Below are positions 36,460 through 45,538 of a DNA stretch of 64,000 bases, one piece after another. A program made the position numbers and the translations under genes. The DNA is from Gemmatimonadaceae bacterium (GTDB taxonomy: Bacteria; Gemmatimonadota; Gemmatimonadetes; Gemmatimonadales; Gemmatimonadaceae). The notes beneath the pieces are model-generated. The model ran no database searches and had not been told where the DNA came from. It was given only the letters and a program-made list of their open reading frames with translations. The stretch lies in contig DASXKV010000033.1 in assembly GCA_036496605.1 (NCBI GenBank), positions 186,001 to 250,000 of the forward strand, read 5' to 3'. How positions within the stretch are numbered: position 1 is the stretch's first letter; the number at the start of each line of letters is the position of its first letter.

Positions 36460-38207
36460 ACTTTGCACCGTTTTCTCGCGCCGTTCGTTTCACCGTCATC
36501 GAACGCGCCGCGGCAAGCACGCAAACGATCCGCGGTCGTCTCTGGATCGGCTCATTCGTGGTCGTCGCATTACTGGTCGTTGCCGGCGCCGTCGGCTGGC
36601 GGACGTTGAGCACGATGTCGCGGGAGATCACGGCGACACTCCGCGATGTGCAAACGGACTCGCGCCTCGCCTCGCAGATCTCGAGCGACGCCGCGAAAAC
36701 TCTCCAAGCCGGCACTCGGTATATCGACACGCGGGATCCGGATGCAGAGATGACGTTCCGCCAGCACGGTTGGAATGCGCACGACATTCAGCGCGCCATC
36801 AACGCGCGCCCCGATCGTACGGCCGACGAGGTCGCGATCGTCGCACTCATCGACGCGAAGTTGTCGGCGATGGAGATCCGTTATGCACGCGCTCATCGTC
36901 TCGTCGACATCGGACGCATCGAGGAAGCGCGGCGCGTCGCCAACGGCGCGCAGAACGACATCGACGAGCTCCTCGCCGACATCGACAAGTTGGGCCTCGT
37001 CAAGGCGCAGCGCGTCACGAATGCCGCGGTGCGGCTTTCCGATGATACTCGACAGCGGGCCGCAACCCTCCTCGGGCTCATCGTCGGCGCCGTGATCATC
37101 GCCGTTGGCGTCGTCGTCGTCACGGTGTCGTCGATCGGCCAACCGCTCGCGATGCTCGTCCACCAGGCGCAGCGCCTGAGCGAAGGAGACTTGACGATTC
37201 GCAGCCGCGGCGACCTGCCCGGTGAATTCGAGATCCTCGCGCACGCGATGAATCAGACTGGCGATTCACTCGCTCGCATCGTCACGGTCGCCGCGCAGAC
37301 GGCGCAGAACGTTGCCACGTCCGCGCACGATCTCGCCTCCGTCTCCGAGCAGATTTCGCTGTCGGCGGGACAGATGGCGAGTGCGATGACCGACGTTTCC
37401 CATGGCGCCGAGACGCAAGTGCAGCAGCTCCGCGCGATCGACGAATCCCTCTCGGAGATTCGTGATTCCGCCGACGGCGTCCGATTCCGTTCGAGCGAGG
37501 TGAACGACCTCGCACGGGAAATCGAGAGCTCGGCTTCCGAGAAGCGGCAAGAGGTGCAGCGGTCGGTCGGCATGCTCCGCGACGTCAAGCAGAGTGTCGA
37601 GCACGCGGCCGCGGAGGTCGTGGCGCTGAACTCCACCGCCGCCGAGATCCATCGCTTCGTGTCGATGGTGGCGAAGATTGCCGATCAGACGAATCTGCTC
37701 GCCCTCAACGCCGCGATCGAAGCGGCGCGCGCCGGGCCGCACGGACGTGGTTTCGCTGTCGTCGCTGACGAAGTCCGCAAGCTCGCCGCGCAGGCGCAGC
37801 GCGCCACCGACGACATCCTCGAGGTTACGCAAATTGTCACCGAGCGCGTGAGCGCTGGCGCACGAGCGATGCAGGTCGGCGCCGCGCGTGTCGTCGAGAT
37901 CGAGCATCTCTCCACCACGATCGAGGAAGCGCTGCGAAGCATAACGAGCGCCGCCGAGCGAACGCGCGTCGCTGCCGAGGGCGTCTCGGAGGCGGCCGAC
38001 ACCAACCTGCGTGCCGTGCACGAAGCCGCGCGCAGCATCGAGAGCGTCGCCCGCACGGCCGAGAGCCACGCCACCGCCGCCGAGCAGGTCAACGCGTCGA
38101 CCCAGGAGCAGAGCGCCGCCTGCGAGCAAATGAGCTCAGCGAGCAACGTCCTGCTCGAGGGGTCGACGCAGTTGAAGAAGGTGGTGGGAGTGCTGAAGGT
38201 GGCCTAA
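36456..38207 (+). CDS. methyl-accepting chemotaxis protein
   Basis: 583 residues. Membrane segment 1 ([20 protein letters not shown]) is followed by a helical four-helix-bundle-like periplasmic domain (about 50-195), membrane segment 2 ([20 protein letters not shown]), HAMP (about 225-275) and a long cytoplasmic coiled coil with the conserved hairpin tip ([20 protein letters not shown] and [12 protein letters not shown]). No CheR-binding pentapeptide at the C-terminus. GTG 36456 overlaps the binding-protein stop, so the two are coupled. The stop TAA lies in octamer GCCTAACG. Confidence 0.95.
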   Translation: MNFAPFSRAVRFTVIERAAASTQTIRGRLWIGSFVVVALLVVAGAVGWRTLSTMSREITATLRDVQTDSRLASQISSDAAKTLQAGTRYIDTRDPDAEMTFRQHGWNAHDIQRAINARPDRTADEVAIVALIDAKLSAMEIRYARAHRLVDIGRIEEARRVANGAQNDIDELLADIDKLGLVKAQRVTNAAVRLSDDTRQRAATLLGLIVGAVIIAVGVVVVTVSSIGQPLAMLVHQAQRLSEGDLTIRSRGDLPGEFEILAHAMNQTGDSLARIVTVAAQTAQNVATSAHDLASVSEQISLSAGQMASAMTDVSHGAETQVQQLRAIDESLSEIRDSADGVRFRSSEVNDLAREIESSASEKRQEVQRSVGMLRDVKQSVEHAAAEVVALNSTAAEIHRFVSMVAKIADQTNLLALNAAIEAARAGPHGRGFAVVADEVRKLAAQAQRATDDILEVTQIVTERVSAGARAMQVGAARVVEIEHLSTTIEEALRSITSAAERTRVAAEGVSEAADTNLRAVHEAARSIESVARTAESHATAAEQVNASTQEQSAACEQMSSASNVLLEGSTQLKKVVGVLKVA

Positions 38208-38213
38208 CGAGAG

Positions 38214-38254
38214 GGGCTATGGAAGAGGGGCTCGGGGCCCCTCTTCCATAGCCC
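38214..38254. terminator. strong two-way terminator
   Basis: An 18-bp perfect stem (38214-38231 with 38237-38254; arms begin GGGCTATGGAAGAGG and GCCCCTCTTCCATAGC) with a 5-base loop sits 6 bases after the chemoreceptor stop and 9 bases before the end of the convergent M28 gene. It can end both transcripts. Confidence 0.75.
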
Positions 38255-38263
38255 TGGCCCCTT

Positions 38264-39961
38264 CTATTGCTGGCACCGTCCATTCGGGTCCGGCTTCGGC
38301 TTATCCACCAGCGGCCGATGATCGAGATCCCCAACCGTCACCGCAATGTCGTGCACGAGCTGTCCCACACGCGCCATGTGCGGATAGTCGATGTACTGCG
38401 GCTCGTCCGTCACCTGGTGATAGTCGCCGTGAAGGCCGGTCGTGAAGAAGACCACCGGGATGCCTAACCGTGCGTAGTTATAATGGTCGCTGCGGCAGTA
38501 GATGTTCTCCGTATCGCCGTTCGCATCGTACTGATAATCGAACGCGAAAGGCATCTTTTCCGTCTTGTTCACCTGCTCGACGATGTCTCCGAGCTCCGTC
38601 GAGAGCCGGCGCGATCCGACGAGCTGCAGATACTGCTCGCTGCCACCGGGAATGTCGCGCGCCGAGCCGCGTCCAACCATGTCCATGTTCAGCTGCGCGA
38701 CGATCGAGTCCTTCGGCACCGGAAGGTGATCGGTGACCCAGCGCGAGCCGAGCAGACCCTTCTCTTCTCCAGTATGCCACACGAAGAGCAATGACCGCTT
38801 CGGCTTCTGCGGTGCCTTCGCGAAGGCCTCGGCGATCTCGAGTAACGTCACCGACCCCGAACCGTCGTCGTCGGCGCCATTCCGGATCGAGTCGAGCCTA
38901 ACGGGATCGACTTTGCGCAAGCTGTCGAAGTTGACGTGGATCGCGTTTAACTCTCCCTGCTGCTCGACCGACGGCTGTTGTCCGCGCCGCACAAGACCGT
39001 TGATCGCGAACTGCGCCTGTCTGAAAACGTGCAGTGAATCGTGATCCACGGGACCGGTCGGTGACACGCCGATGTGATCGTTGTGCGCGCCGAGCGCGAC
39101 ATACTCGTTCTTGAGCTTCCCGTCGGATCCGGGAATGATCGCGACGACATTGCGAGCCGGAGCCGGCTCTTCATCGAATACGAGGTGAAGGGTCGCGCTC
39201 TTGCCCGCCTGACCCTTCGACGCCGACGTTGGGTCCACACCGAGTAACGTTTGCCCTGCGGCCGGAGTGAGCGTGAGCGTCACAAAACCCGGAGGGCTGT
39301 TGGAGGGTGGCGTCTTGAGTGTCACCTGTCCATCTCGCGGATGCTCGGCGAGATGGATGGTCTGCGGCGTGATCTCTTCGATGGTTCCAACGACGACAGC
39401 TCCGCCGCCACGTCCGCCCCGTCCGCCGAATCCACCGCGGCCGGCGCCGCGCTCAGCCGGGAATTGCAGGAGCAGCTTTCCACGAACCTCTTCCGGCGAC
39501 AGTGGAGCACTGCCATCGCCGGGCCGCCCGCCGAAAACGACATCTACGGCGCCGAACGATGGCAGAGCGCCGTTGGGCACACTGGCAATAAAGTCGGTTC
39601 CGCCGTGCAACGTCGTGCCGCCGACGGTGATCGTCGACTTCTCGTTGAACGCCCGACGAATCATCGGCACGTTCTGGAAGAAGGTGCCGTTGTCGCCTGC
39701 TGGCTTGAGACCGAGCCGCGCGAGCTCGTTCGCGATGTACGCAGTCGACATCAAATGTCCGCGCGTACCCGTCTCGCGACCCATCATCGAGTCGTCGGCA
39801 AAGATGTAGAGACGGGTCATGAGATCCTTTGCTGAGATCTCCGCCGAGGTGGGCTGGGGAGTGTGTTTCAGCGGCAGTGTTGCTTCTTGCGCCGCGAGCA
39901 TCGAGGGCACGGCCGCGACGACTGCCACGGCGCGAATAAACGATGAAATCTGACGTATCAT
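38264..39961 (-). CDS. M28 family metallopeptidase, exported
   Basis: About 565 residues. A signal peptide (FIRAVAVVAAVPSMLAAQ) is followed by a PA-type insert domain and an M28 aminopeptidase domain with zinc ligands GAHNDHIG, NGADDDGSGS, HTGEEKGLLG, NMDMVG and DYHQVTDEPQYID. An odd Gly/Arg-rich stretch (GAGRGGFGGRGGRGGG) sits in the insert domain. It is probably a periplasmic or secreted aminopeptidase. ATG 39961 is chosen; GTG 39970 is three codons further out. Confidence 0.93.
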   Translation of the reverse strand: MIRQISSFIRAVAVVAAVPSMLAAQEATLPLKHTPQPTSAEISAKDLMTRLYIFADDSMMGRETGTRGHLMSTAYIANELARLGLKPAGDNGTFFQNVPMIRRAFNEKSTITVGGTTLHGGTDFIASVPNGALPSFGAVDVVFGGRPGDGSAPLSPEEVRGKLLLQFPAERGAGRGGFGGRGGRGGGAVVVGTIEEITPQTIHLAEHPRDGQVTLKTPPSNSPPGFVTLTLTPAAGQTLLGVDPTSASKGQAGKSATLHLVFDEEPAPARNVVAIIPGSDGKLKNEYVALGAHNDHIGVSPTGPVDHDSLHVFRQAQFAINGLVRRGQQPSVEQQGELNAIHVNFDSLRKVDPVRLDSIRNGADDDGSGSVTLLEIAEAFAKAPQKPKRSLLFVWHTGEEKGLLGSRWVTDHLPVPKDSIVAQLNMDMVGRGSARDIPGGSEQYLQLVGSRRLSTELGDIVEQVNKTEKMPFAFDYQYDANGDTENIYCRSDHYNYARLGIPVVFFTTGLHGDYHQVTDEPQYIDYPHMARVGQLVHDIAVTVGDLDHRPLVDKPKPDPNGRCQQ

Positions 39962-40082
39962 TGGGGGCACGACTGATGGGGGAACGGTCTAGCTTGCTGA
40001 GGGAATGGCCATCCGATCCTGCGTCGATGACAACAGGACCACGCTAGGTCAACGTTCGTCCCTTCCAAAGCGCTGACGACAT

Positions 40083-40162
40083 GAGGGGCTGGGGTCGAGG
40101 GCATAGAGGGTAGGCTTTACGCCTTGAAGCTCTAGCCCCTAGTCTCTAGCCCCTAGCCCCTC
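40083..40162. repeat. intergenic inverted island, CCCCTAG type
   Basis: Arms GAGGGGCT (40083-40090) and AGCCCCTC (40155-40162) enclose further words AGGGTAGG facing CTCTAGCCCCTAGTCTCTAG. It lies in the 230-base gap between two divergently transcribed genes (M28 peptidase and the Cys/Met enzyme), just upstream of the latter. A related short stretch (CCCTAGCCCCTGG) lies at about 46830, and an AGGGACTAGGGTCTAGG stretch near 55155. Confidence 0.55.
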
Positions 40163-40191
40163 TTTCACCTGAGCCTCTAAGCTGCCTCACC

Positions 40192-41313
40192 ATGCGCATC
40201 GAAACGCTCGCCGTTCACGCTGGACATTCGCCCGATCCCGCGACCGCGGCCGTGACGCCGCCGATTCACCTGTCGACGACCTTCGAGCGTGAAGCCGACG
40301 GACAGTATCGCGGTGGACTGGTGTACTCGCGTTACGCAAACCCGAATCGTACAGCGCTCGAGGAATGTCTGGCGCGTCTCGAAGGCGGCGCGGGCGCGGC
40401 GTGCTTCGCGTCGGGCTCGGCGGCAACAGCCGCGATTCTACAATCGCTCGAGTCCGGCGCCCACGTCATCGCGCCCGATGACGCGTATTTCGGCACGACG
40501 AAGCTGATGCGCGACATCTTCGGGCCGTGGAAGCTCGAGATGAGCCTCGTCGACATGACCGACCCGCGCTGCGTGCAGGACGCGCTTCGTTCGACGACGC
40601 GGCTCATCTGGGTCGAGACGCCATCTAACCCTCTGCTGCGCGTCGTCGACATCGCTCGCATCGCCGAGATCGCACATTCTCAATCGGCGCTCTGTGTCGT
40701 CGACAACACGTGGGCCTCACCGGTCCTGCAACAGCCGCTCGCGCTGGGTGCCGACGTCGCGATGCATGCGACGACCAAGTACCTCGGCGGACACAGCGAC
40801 GTACTCGGGGGAGCGCTCGTGTGGCGTGCAGACGGCGCGCCCGCGCAACGGTTGCGCGCAATCCAGACGACGGTCGGCGCGGTGCCCTCGCCGTTCGAGT
40901 GCTGGCTCACCATGCGCGGCATTCGCACGCTCCCCTGGCGCATGCGAGCGCATTCGTCGAATGCCGAGAAGCTCGCGCACTACCTAACGAGTCACGACCG
41001 CATCGAGACCGTGCACTATCCGGGGTTGCGGACGCATCCGGCGTACGACGTCGCGTCGCGGCAAATGCGTGGCGGCTTTGGCGGCATGCTGTCGCTCCAG
41101 GTGCGTGGTGGACGCGATGAGACAATGTCCGTTACCGGCCGCCTCAGGATCATCACTCGCGCGACGAGCCTTGGTGGAACGGAGAGCCTCATCGAGCATC
41201 GCGCCTCGGTGGAAGGCCCCGGAACGCGCGCGCCGGAGAATCTGCTCCGGCTCTCCGTTGGTCTCGAGAATGCGGACGATTTGATCGAGGATTTCGATCA
41301 GGCGCTTCGATGA
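40192..41313 (+). CDS. Cys/Met metabolism PLP enzyme, cystathionine gamma-synthase-like
   Basis: 373 residues. The start [20 protein letters not shown] is typical of the family. Blocks: [70 protein letters not shown] and the PLP-lysine motif [15 protein letters not shown]. The C-terminal [14 protein letters not shown] is also typical. It could be cystathionine gamma-synthase, gamma-lyase or a sulphhydrylase-type enzyme; these are not separable by eye. Its stop overlaps queC as ATGA. Confidence 0.93.
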   Translation: MRIETLAVHAGHSPDPATAAVTPPIHLSTTFEREADGQYRGGLVYSRYANPNRTALEECLARLEGGAGAACFASGSAATAAILQSLESGAHVIAPDDAYFGTTKLMRDIFGPWKLEMSLVDMTDPRCVQDALRSTTRLIWVETPSNPLLRVVDIARIAEIAHSQSALCVVDNTWASPVLQQPLALGADVAMHATTKYLGGHSDVLGGALVWRADGAPAQRLRAIQTTVGAVPSPFECWLTMRGIRTLPWRMRAHSSNAEKLAHYLTSHDRIETVHYPGLRTHPAYDVASRQMRGGFGGMLSLQVRGGRDETMSVTGRLRIITRATSLGGTESLIEHRASVEGPGTRAPENLLRLSVGLENADDLIEDFDQALR

Positions 41314-42020
41314 GTGATGTCGCGGCTCGCGCATCGGGTGCGCCCGCCGTCGTACTACTGAGCGGAGGCCTCGATTCGACGACGCTCCTCGCGTTCGCGG
41401 TTGGGGAAGGATTCGTCGTACATGCGATGACGTTTCGCTATGGCCAGCGCCACGTCGTCGAGATCGACGCGGCGCGCCGCGTCGCGCGCGAATTCGGCGT
41501 GCGCCATCACATCTTCGTCGACATCGATTTGCGCACCTTTGGCGGTTCTGCCCTCACGAGCGACACTGCGGTGCCAAAAGACCGCCCGCTCGACGACGTA
41601 CGCCATGGAATTCCCATCACGTACGTCCCGGCGCGGAATACGATCTTTTTGTCGTATGCGCTGGCGTGGTCGGAGGTTCTCGGCGCGTCTGACATATTCA
41701 TTGGCGTGAACGCGGTGGACTATTCGGGCTATCCCGATTGTCGTCCGGAGTACGTTGCCGCGTATGAGCACATGGCGAATCTCGCAACGCGCGGCGCGGT
41801 CGAGGGAACGACGCCCGTTCGCATTCGCGCGCCCCTTATCGATCGCACGAAGCGGGAGATCATCGAGCTCGGCATGCGTCTCGGCGTAGACTATGGCATG
41901 ACGACCAGCTGTTACGATCCATCGCCGACTGGCGAAGCATGCGGGCGCTGCGACGCATGTCAGCTGCGCCTCGCGGCATTTGCGGCCGTCGGCGCGAAGG
42001 ACCCCGCGCGATATGCCTAA
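41310..42020 (+). CDS. queC: 7-cyano-7-deazaguanine synthase
   Basis: 236 residues. The pyrophosphatase loop [10 protein letters not shown] (18-27) activates 7-carboxy-7-deazaguanine with ATP; the C-terminal zinc site reads [18 protein letters not shown]. It makes preQ0 in queuosine biosynthesis. The blocks FRYGQRH and [16 protein letters not shown] are family-typical. Overlaps the PLP enzyme upstream and queE downstream. Confidence 0.97.
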   Translation: MSDVAARASGAPAVVLLSGGLDSTTLLAFAVGEGFVVHAMTFRYGQRHVVEIDAARRVAREFGVRHHIFVDIDLRTFGGSALTSDTAVPKDRPLDDVRHGIPITYVPARNTIFLSYALAWSEVLGASDIFIGVNAVDYSGYPDCRPEYVAAYEHMANLATRGAVEGTTPVRIRAPLIDRTKREIIELGMRLGVDYGMTTSCYDPSPTGEACGRCDACQLRLAAFAAVGAKDPARYA

Positions 42021-42651
42021 CTACACCGTCAAGGAAATATTCTTCACGCTGCAGGGCGAGGGATTTCACACGGGTCGCGCCGCCGTGTTCTGTCGCTTCT
42101 CCGGTTGCAATCTGTGGACGGGTCGCGAGCAGGATCGCGCAACGGCGACGTGCTCCTTTTGCGATACTGACTTCGTCGGTGTGTCGATCGATGGCGGACG
42201 ATTTGCCAGCGCAGACGACTTGGCCGATGCGATCGAGCGATGTTGGCCCGCGGAGTGCAACCGGGATCACCGCTTTGTCGTCTGCACAGGAGGAGAGCCT
42301 CTGCTGCAGCTCGATGAACCATTAGTTTGTGCGCTGCACGATCGCGGCTTTCGGGTAGCGATCGAGACGAACGGCACGAGGCTTCCACCAGCGGGTGTCG
42401 ACTGGATCTGTGTCAGTCCGAAAGCCAGTGCGGAATTGATACTATGCAACGGAAATGAGCTGAAGCTTGTCTATCCACAAGTAGGCGCTGAACCGGAAAG
42501 ATTCGCGACACTGGAATTCCAGCACTTTTTTCTACAGCCTATGGACGGCCCGGCACTGGCCGATAATACAAGTGCAGCCGTTCGGTACTGTCAGCAACAC
42601 CCGCGTTGGCGGCTCAGCCTTCAAACGCACAAGTTGCTTGGCATTCGTTGA
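42013..42651 (+). CDS. queE: 7-carboxy-7-deazaguanine synthase (radical SAM)
   Basis: 212 residues. Radical SAM cluster motif C-x14-C-x2-C is seen in [16 protein letters not shown], as usual in QueE rather than the standard CxxxCxxC. The N-terminus [20 protein letters not shown] and [11 protein letters not shown] are typical. It converts carboxy-tetrahydropterin to 7-carboxy-7-deazaguanine, the substrate of QueC. ATG 42013 overlaps the queC stop by eight bases. queD and queF are not in the window. Confidence 0.97.
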   Translation: MPNYTVKEIFFTLQGEGFHTGRAAVFCRFSGCNLWTGREQDRATATCSFCDTDFVGVSIDGGRFASADDLADAIERCWPAECNRDHRFVVCTGGEPLLQLDEPLVCALHDRGFRVAIETNGTRLPPAGVDWICVSPKASAELILCNGNELKLVYPQVGAEPERFATLEFQHFFLQPMDGPALADNTSAAVRYCQQHPRWRLSLQTHKLLGIR

Positions 42652-42765
42652 GGAGTGAGGAGAGTCACAGCCCGATCTGCGATACGAACGCAGGTTGGGC
42701 CGCACGTTCCGCTGTCGCTGATCGCTCGTCTTCAGCGCGGTGCCATCAATCGTCTGAGGTGACGC

Positions 42766-43353
42766 ATGAAGCTACTCACAGTGCGCCGCGACTCGATTCT
42801 ACGCCCCTGGCGAAGGATCGTCTTGGTCGTCGCCGTGATGTGCGCCGCTTCCGCTGTTCCGGCGTCCTCGCAGGCACCGATTCCGGTGCTCCAGGGCATG
42901 TCCGCGTCGGCGATGTCCCTCCGCGATTCTGTCGTCGCGCTCGCGCGCGCGCAGGTCGGCACGCGATACCGTCACGGCGGAGACACGCCGCAACGCGGCT
43001 TCGACTGCAGTGGTCTGATTCAATACGTGATGGCGCGATTCTCGATGATCCTGCCTCGCACCGCGAAAGCGCAGGCCACGGCAGGCATGCCCGTCGAGCG
43101 CGACACGTCGCTTCTGCGCCCTGGTGATCTTCTCACGTTTGCGAGCACCGACAAGGCGAGCATCACCCACATCGGGATCTACGTCGGCGGCGGACGCTTC
43201 GTCCACGCGAGCAGCGTCGCCGGTCACGTAATTGAGAGTCCGCTAAACAGGGCTCCTGCGCCACGAATCAAGATCTGGCGCGGTGTGGAGCGTATTCCGC
43301 TGCTCGCCGAGTCCCCGGCGTCGGCGGGAGGCCTCGCGGCGCCGGAACGCTGA
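42766..43353 (+). CDS. NlpC/P60 family peptidoglycan endopeptidase
   Basis: 195 residues with a signal peptide (VLVVAVMCAASAVPASSQA). Catalytic Cys81 is in RGFDCSGLIQYV, the His in ASITHIGIYVGGGRFVHAS. These cysteine peptidases cut stem peptides of cell-wall peptidoglycan in the periplasm. GAGGTGA lies just upstream of ATG 42766. The 3' end overlaps the convergent CapA-like gene by 86 bases. Confidence 0.92.
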   Translation: MKLLTVRRDSILRPWRRIVLVVAVMCAASAVPASSQAPIPVLQGMSASAMSLRDSVVALARAQVGTRYRHGGDTPQRGFDCSGLIQYVMARFSMILPRTAKAQATAGMPVERDTSLLRPGDLLTFASTDKASITHIGIYVGGGRFVHASSVAGHVIESPLNRAPAPRIKIWRGVERIPLLAESPASAGGLAAPER

Positions 43354-44542
43354 CCGGTCGCGGCGGCGTACTCACCGAGTCGGCCACTGGCCGGCGGCGC
43401 AGTACGCCATCGACCCCAACAAGCACACCTGTCGTCGGAAAGTCGAGCGCGCTGAGCGAGTCGACGAGCACCGTCGCTCGCGCCAGCGTGTCGACGCGGA
43501 GCACACCGGGCGCGAGCTGCATCGTCGGCCGCAGCCACGCGGCTCGCACGTGACGCGCGGAATCGATGTCGGCGCACGCAACCGCGCCGCGGTTCATCGG
43601 CTCGACGAGCCGGAATGGCCCGTACGTCAGCAGGTTGCCTAACGAATACAGGACCAGTCGATCGTCCCGCCACTCCGCCGCCCGCAGCACGTGCGGCCCG
43701 TGCCCGATCACCATCGTCGCGCCACTCTCGAGCGCGGCATTCGCGAACGCGACCGGATTGCCCCGATCGATCGTGCCCAGAAACAACTCCGTCGAATCAC
43801 GCGTGCGCTGCGCCGTTTGCCCTTCGGCGCCCAGATGCATCGTGACGATCACGGTGCCCCAGCGATCGACGGCGCGTCGGACGTACCGTCGCACCGCGTC
43901 CACGTCTCGGGCATCGGGACCGTCGGAGGAAGTGTAGAAACCGAGCACCGCGATCGTGTCGCCGCGTCGCGTAATCACCGGCGTCGCGAGCGTGTCGGCG
44001 CCGGTCACGACGACACCGGCGCGCGCGAGATGCGCGAGCGATACGAGAAAGCCGTCATCGCCCGCGTCGCGGGAATGATTGTTCGCCACGTTCCCCACGA
44101 TGACCGCAGAATCGGCGAGACTCCGCAGCGCGAGCGCCGTAGCGATCGGCTGGCGAAAGGCGAAGCAGTTCTGAGCGCGCTTCGGACATTTGCGCGGTGC
44201 GGTACCGGCGCCGATTGCTCCTTCGACGTTGATCAACACGACGTCGGCATCCGCAAACAACGGCTTGACCGGCGCCACGAGCGCCTCGGGATCGCTACTC
44301 AGGCCGAAGTCCGCGCGGAGTTTGAGCGCAGCGGTTTTCGCCCAGGTCGTGTCGAGGTTGGTACCTAACGTGACATCGCCGCCCGCGCAGAAGCGCAGTG
44401 GCGTGCGCGTCGTATCGGTGCGGTGTGGAATCGAATCCGCGCGTGCGACCGAATCCTTTGCCTGGGCCGCAGCGGAAGACACCGCGACACCGACGCCGAC
44501 GCTGCCGACAACGATCGACGCGAGAAAAGCACGGATCGTCAG
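43268..44542 (-). CDS. CapA-family metallophosphatase-like protein, exported
   Basis: About 424 residues. The N-terminus IRAFLASIVVGSVGVGVAVSS is a signal peptide. The core shows the PGA_cap fold: FCAGGDVTLG, INVEGAIG, VGNVANNHSRDAGDDGF, VTMHLGAEGQ, VIGHGPHVLRAAEW and YSLGNLLTYG, with the expected metal-site Asp, Asn and His. CapA proteins belong to poly-gamma-glutamate synthesis loci, but many are of unknown role. The start is unclear: no ATG, GTG or TTG lies just before the signal peptide. CTG 44542 is proposed (GGTAGG upstream); longer readings run deep into the upstream gene. The C-terminus is Pro-rich. Confidence 0.82.
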   Translation of the reverse strand: MTIRAFLASIVVGSVGVGVAVSSAAAQAKDSVARADSIPHRTDTTRTPLRFCAGGDVTLGTNLDTTWAKTAALKLRADFGLSSDPEALVAPVKPLFADADVVLINVEGAIGAGTAPRKCPKRAQNCFAFRQPIATALALRSLADSAVIVGNVANNHSRDAGDDGFLVSLAHLARAGVVVTGADTLATPVITRRGDTIAVLGFYTSSDGPDARDVDAVRRYVRRAVDRWGTVIVTMHLGAEGQTAQRTRDSTELFLGTIDRGNPVAFANAALESGATMVIGHGPHVLRAAEWRDDRLVLYSLGNLLTYGPFRLVEPMNRGAVACADIDSARHVRAAWLRPTMQLAPGVLRVDTLARATVLVDSLSALDFPTTGVLVGVDGVLRRRPVADSVSTPPRPVSVPAPRGLPPTPGTRRAAEYAPHRARS

Positions 44543-44583
44543 GTGCCTACCACGCGGTCGCCACTCATCGCCGTCGAGCGCGC

Positions 44584-45135
44584 TCAGCGTCGCGGATACA
44601 CCGGGACGAGTGTCCTGGGCGGGGCCGCCCTTGCCGGCGCCGCGCGCGCTGCACGGGGCGTTGGGATCGGGTACGACCTCACCGATGTCCGTGATGGATC
44701 GAAACACCCGTAACATCTCGGCGAATAGCCGGCCTCTGGATACACGGGCGTCGTGTAGACGACAGGCGGATAGACAGGTACGACGTACGCGGGCGCCGTG
44801 TAATAGATCGTCGTGTACGACACAGTCGGATAACCGTAGCTCAAGCATCCGTAGCCATACGCGTAGACGCAGCCGCTGGCAACTTCCTGGAGTCCGTTTC
44901 CGAGGTCGATGAGGATCCGGCCATCGGGGAGAATGATCCGCTCGTCATTCGCGAAAACCGTCGGCCCGTAGTCGACAACGCGCACGGGAGGAGGCGGGGG
45001 AGGCGCGATGGTCGCGATGCGCGGTCGCCCTTGCGGTGCCACAATCACACGGCCGCGCGTCGATTGCGCCTGTAACCAGGCGGCACCCAGCCCAACGAGC
45101 ACGACCGACCCTAAAACAGTCCGGAGGAATGCCAT
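44584..45135 (-). CDS. exported Tyr/Pro-rich hypothetical protein
   Basis: 183 residues. Signal peptide LRTVLGSVVLVGLGAAWLQAQ, then a Pro-rich linker, a short segment IILPDGRILIDLGNGLQEVAS, and a Tyr/Pro-rich low-complexity C-terminal half (PAYVVPVYPPVVYTTPVYP) with three cysteines. AGGAGG lies upstream of ATG 45135 and decides the start. Function unknown. Confidence 0.78.
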   Translation of the reverse strand: MAFLRTVLGSVVLVGLGAAWLQAQSTRGRVIVAPQGRPRIATIAPPPPPPVRVVDYGPTVFANDERIILPDGRILIDLGNGLQEVASGCVYAYGYGCLSYGYPTVSYTTIYYTAPAYVVPVYPPVVYTTPVYPEAGYSPRCYGCFDPSRTSVRSYPIPTPRAARAAPARAAPPRTLVPVYPRR

Positions 45136-45538
45136 CGGCGGAACCCTCCTGAATGCGCGCTTGGCGCACTCGCCATTAGACCCATCAGAACGCGCGACCG
45201 CGCGTCCTGAAACCCAGGCAATCAATTGTCCGAATAGCAATTCGCCGTCAAACGGACGACGGCGTCTACCAACAACCTATTGTCGGATTCGGTTGTCAAA
45301 CAGAGGTCTTGTGCGGAAACGCGTCGCGACGCTGCGGCTGATGCGGGAAGGCCACTGTTCGATTGTGGGACAGGAAATCCCACAGACGGCCAGGGAGGAG
45401 CGCGGAGAAGCCTGATTGATTCATCAAAGGCGATGCTGCGCACGCAGTTAGGCATATATTGAAGTAGGCATGCTCCTTCCCTTACGGCGTGCTGGCTTTA
45501 TGCCCACACTACTCGCATCTCAGCTCTAGAGGACTCCG
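45136..45538. other. 403-base intergenic region between divergent genes
   Basis: No gene seen. It must hold the promoters of the Tyr/Pro-rich gene (minus) and the efflux adaptor (plus). An inverted repeat TGTGGGA (45364-45370) / TCCCACA (45378-45384) with a 7-base spacer could be an operator or hairpin. GCGCGACCGCGCG occurs near 45190. Confidence 0.5.

Noticed and set aside
35128-36468. 446-residue open frame on the minus strand across the binding-lipoprotein gene
   Set aside because: It is antisense to a clear LivJ-like protein, its product is Arg-rich and has no domain pattern; long antisense frames are expected at this GC content.
43353-44368. Plus-strand open frames opposite the CapA-like gene
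   Set aside because: They show Arg/His-rich shadow composition and no start signals, while the minus strand encodes recognisable CapA motifs throughout.
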